Source of the DNA: JAFHCF01 sp048497495
GTDB lineage: Bacteria; Pseudomonadota; Alphaproteobacteria; Rhizobiales; Ancalomicrobiaceae
Assembly (NCBI GenBank): GCA_048497495.1
Contig: JAFHCF010000087.1
Location: 1-6,850 of the forward strand
DNA length: 6,850 nucleotides
Direction: 5' to 3'
Shown here piece by piece: positions 6,485-6,850 of this stretch. Made by a program: the position numbers and the translations under genes. The notes below the pieces were generated by a model that worked only from the letters and a program-made list of their open reading frames with translations, made no database searches and was not told the DNA's origin. Positions within the stretch are counted from its first letter, which is position 1. Each line of letters starts with the position of its first letter.

Positions 6485-6586
6485 CGGCGCGAACCTCCGC
6501 CGTGTCCGCCGGACGTTCCATGATCTGCCCCGTCGAGAGGCGACGCCGTGCCCCCCCCTCTCTGTCTCTCCCCCTCCAGGGGGGAG
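6485..6586. repeat. Left arm of a 102-base inverted repeat bounding a nested palindromic element
   Basis: This segment is the reverse complement of 6749-6850 at 100 of 102 positions. The outer 76 bases match perfectly, and the only differences are at 6561 and 6567. It starts with CGGCGCGAACCTCCGCCGTG, includes a run of eight C residues (6551-6558) and ends in a C-rich/G-rich hairpin. There is no coding potential beyond open frames caused by low stop-codon frequency. No transposase is present, so if it is mobile it is non-autonomous. Confidence 0.95.
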
Positions 6587-6588
6587 AG
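6566..6588. repeat. Hairpin P1 of the nested palindromic element
   Basis: CTCTCCCCC (6566-6574) pairs with GGGGGAGAG (6580-6588) around a 5-base loop. It is the equivalent, in the left arm, of hairpin P3. The pair T6567-A6587 corresponds to C-G in P3, so pairing survives a double substitution. Confidence 0.85.
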
Positions 6589-6609
6589 GACCCTGGGGAG
6601 ATCGCCCCC

Positions 6610-6636
6610 CGGAGCACGACGGCCCGTCGCGCTCCG
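6610..6636. repeat. Hairpin D1 of the nested palindromic element
   Basis: A dyad centred at 6623 pairs GGAGCACGACG (6611-6621) with CGTCGCGCTCC (6625-6635), with one A-C mismatch (6616/6630). An outer C-G pair (6610/6636) can be added. Confidence 0.8.
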
Positions 6637-6655
6637 AAGACCCGTTCCACCTCAT

Positions 6656-6680
6656 CTTCTCCTCACATGTGGAGGAGAAG
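6656..6680. repeat. Central hairpin P2 of the nested palindromic element
   Basis: CTTCTCCTC (6656-6664) pairs perfectly with GAGGAGAAG (6672-6680) around ACATGTG. Its centre, 6668, coincides with the symmetry axis of the whole inverted repeat (6667.5). Confidence 0.88.
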
Positions 6681-6701
6681 ACCCCGGGGAAATCATCCTC
6701 C

Positions 6702-6724
6702 GAACACGACGACCGGTCGTGTTC
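6702..6724. repeat. Hairpin D2 of the nested palindromic element
   Basis: GAACACGAC (6702-6710) pairs perfectly with GTCGTGTTC (6716-6724). Compared with D1, the G6614-C6632 pair has become A6704-T6722, a compensated change, and the D1 mismatch is repaired to A6706-T6720. A 12-base perfect palindrome, ACGACCGGTCGT (6709-6720), overlaps it. Confidence 0.82.
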
Positions 6725-6746
6725 CGAAGGTCCGCTCCACCTCGTT

Positions 6747-6769
6747 CCCTCCCCCCTGGAGGGGGAGGG
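6747..6769. repeat. Hairpin P3 of the nested palindromic element
   Basis: CCCTCCCCC (6747-6755) pairs with GGGGGAGGG (6761-6769) around a 5-base loop. It mirrors hairpin P1 in the left arm and carries a C-G pair where P1 has T-A. Confidence 0.85.
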
Positions 6770-6850
6770 ACAGGGAGGGGGGGGCACGGCGTCGCCTCTC
6801 GACGGGGCAGATCATGGAACGTCCGGCGGACACGGCGGAGGTTCGCGCCG
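6749..6850. repeat. Right arm of the 102-base inverted repeat, reaching the window edge
   Basis: This is the reverse complement of 6485-6586 with two differences. It contains the matching run of eight G residues (6777-6784) and ends with GGTTCGCGCCG at the last base of the window. The true outer boundary cannot be seen on this side, so the arm may be longer than 102 bases if the sequence left of 6485 also matches beyond 6850. Confidence 0.95.

Larger units (their letters stand above)
6589..6768. repeat. Two diverged ~90-base direct repeats forming the core of the element
   Basis: The core is also a tandem duplication with a period of 90 bases (one 1-base indel). For example TCCGAAGACCCGTTCCACCT (6633-6652) matches TCCGAAGGTCCGCTCCACCT (6723-6742). 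The unit is one pyrimidine/purine hairpin (P type) followed by one GAxCACGAC-type dyad (D type). The copies are clearly diverged, unlike the almost identical outer arms, so the arms are either younger or kept alike. Confidence 0.8.

Noticed and set aside
6395..6787. Reverse-strand open frame of 130 codons upstream of urtE
   Set aside because: Its translation is mostly the palindromic repeats themselves (for example PPPPCPSPSRGEG). There is no fold, family or credible start signal.
6485..6850. A CRISPR array, suggested by the regular spacing of palindromic units
   Set aside because: The units are not identical, alternate between two hairpin classes, and the intervening sequences are themselves repeated and symmetric. 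No cas gene is present in the window.
6485..6850. A complete insertion sequence
   Set aside because: The inverted arms are far longer than usual terminal repeats, the 162-base core cannot encode a transposase, and no target-site duplication can be tested because the right end is cut off.

Overview
The window is a GC-rich, gene-dense stretch whose protein families and codon bias suggest an alphaproteobacterium, probably of the order Hyphomicrobiales (Rhizobiales). This placement is inferred from the mix of a YejA-type peptide-binding protein, an IalB-family protein, a complete UrtE-type ATPase and the strong G/C preference at third codon positions. It is not a species call.

Layout. Positions 1-140 hold no assignable gene, but contain a large nested hairpin (79-125) just beyond the end of a leftward operon. 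That operon has two genes, read right to left from about 3742 to 141. The first is a YejA-like family 5 periplasmic binding protein with a GTG start. The second, coupled by a 4-base ATGA overlap, is an adenylate-forming (acyl-CoA synthetase-like) protein that lacks several signature residues of its superfamily. A 354-base divergent intergenic region (3743-4096) separates this operon from a rightward gene for a secreted IalB-family protein (4097-4861), which ends in a near-perfect rho-independent terminator. A small rightward gene for a three-helix DUF4405-like membrane protein follows (5070-5576). It ends in a bidirectional terminator shared with the convergent, leftward urtE (5662-6357), the urea ABC transporter ATPase.

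The right-hand 490 bases (6358-6850), upstream of urtE, hold no credible gene and are the most unusual part. Two 17-base direct repeats, each able to form a small hairpin, sit in the urtE leader. Beyond them lies a large nested palindromic element. It has 102-base inverted arms (6485-6586 and 6749-6850, 100 of 102 positions matching) enclosing a core. Five hairpins, counting one at the inner end of each arm, are centred at about 6577, 6623, 6668, 6713 and 6758, an almost constant spacing of 45 bases. Paired substitutions between equivalent hairpins keep base pairing. The right arm reaches the window edge, so the element may continue.

Functional reading. The genes are separate transport and envelope functions rather than one pathway: a binding protein with an unusual cytoplasmic partner, a secreted IalB protein, a small membrane protein, and one subunit of a urea importer whose other subunits are not in the window. 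The best candidates for something undescribed are the nested palindromic element and the pairing of an apparently permease-less YejA-like binding protein with a degenerate adenylate-forming protein.
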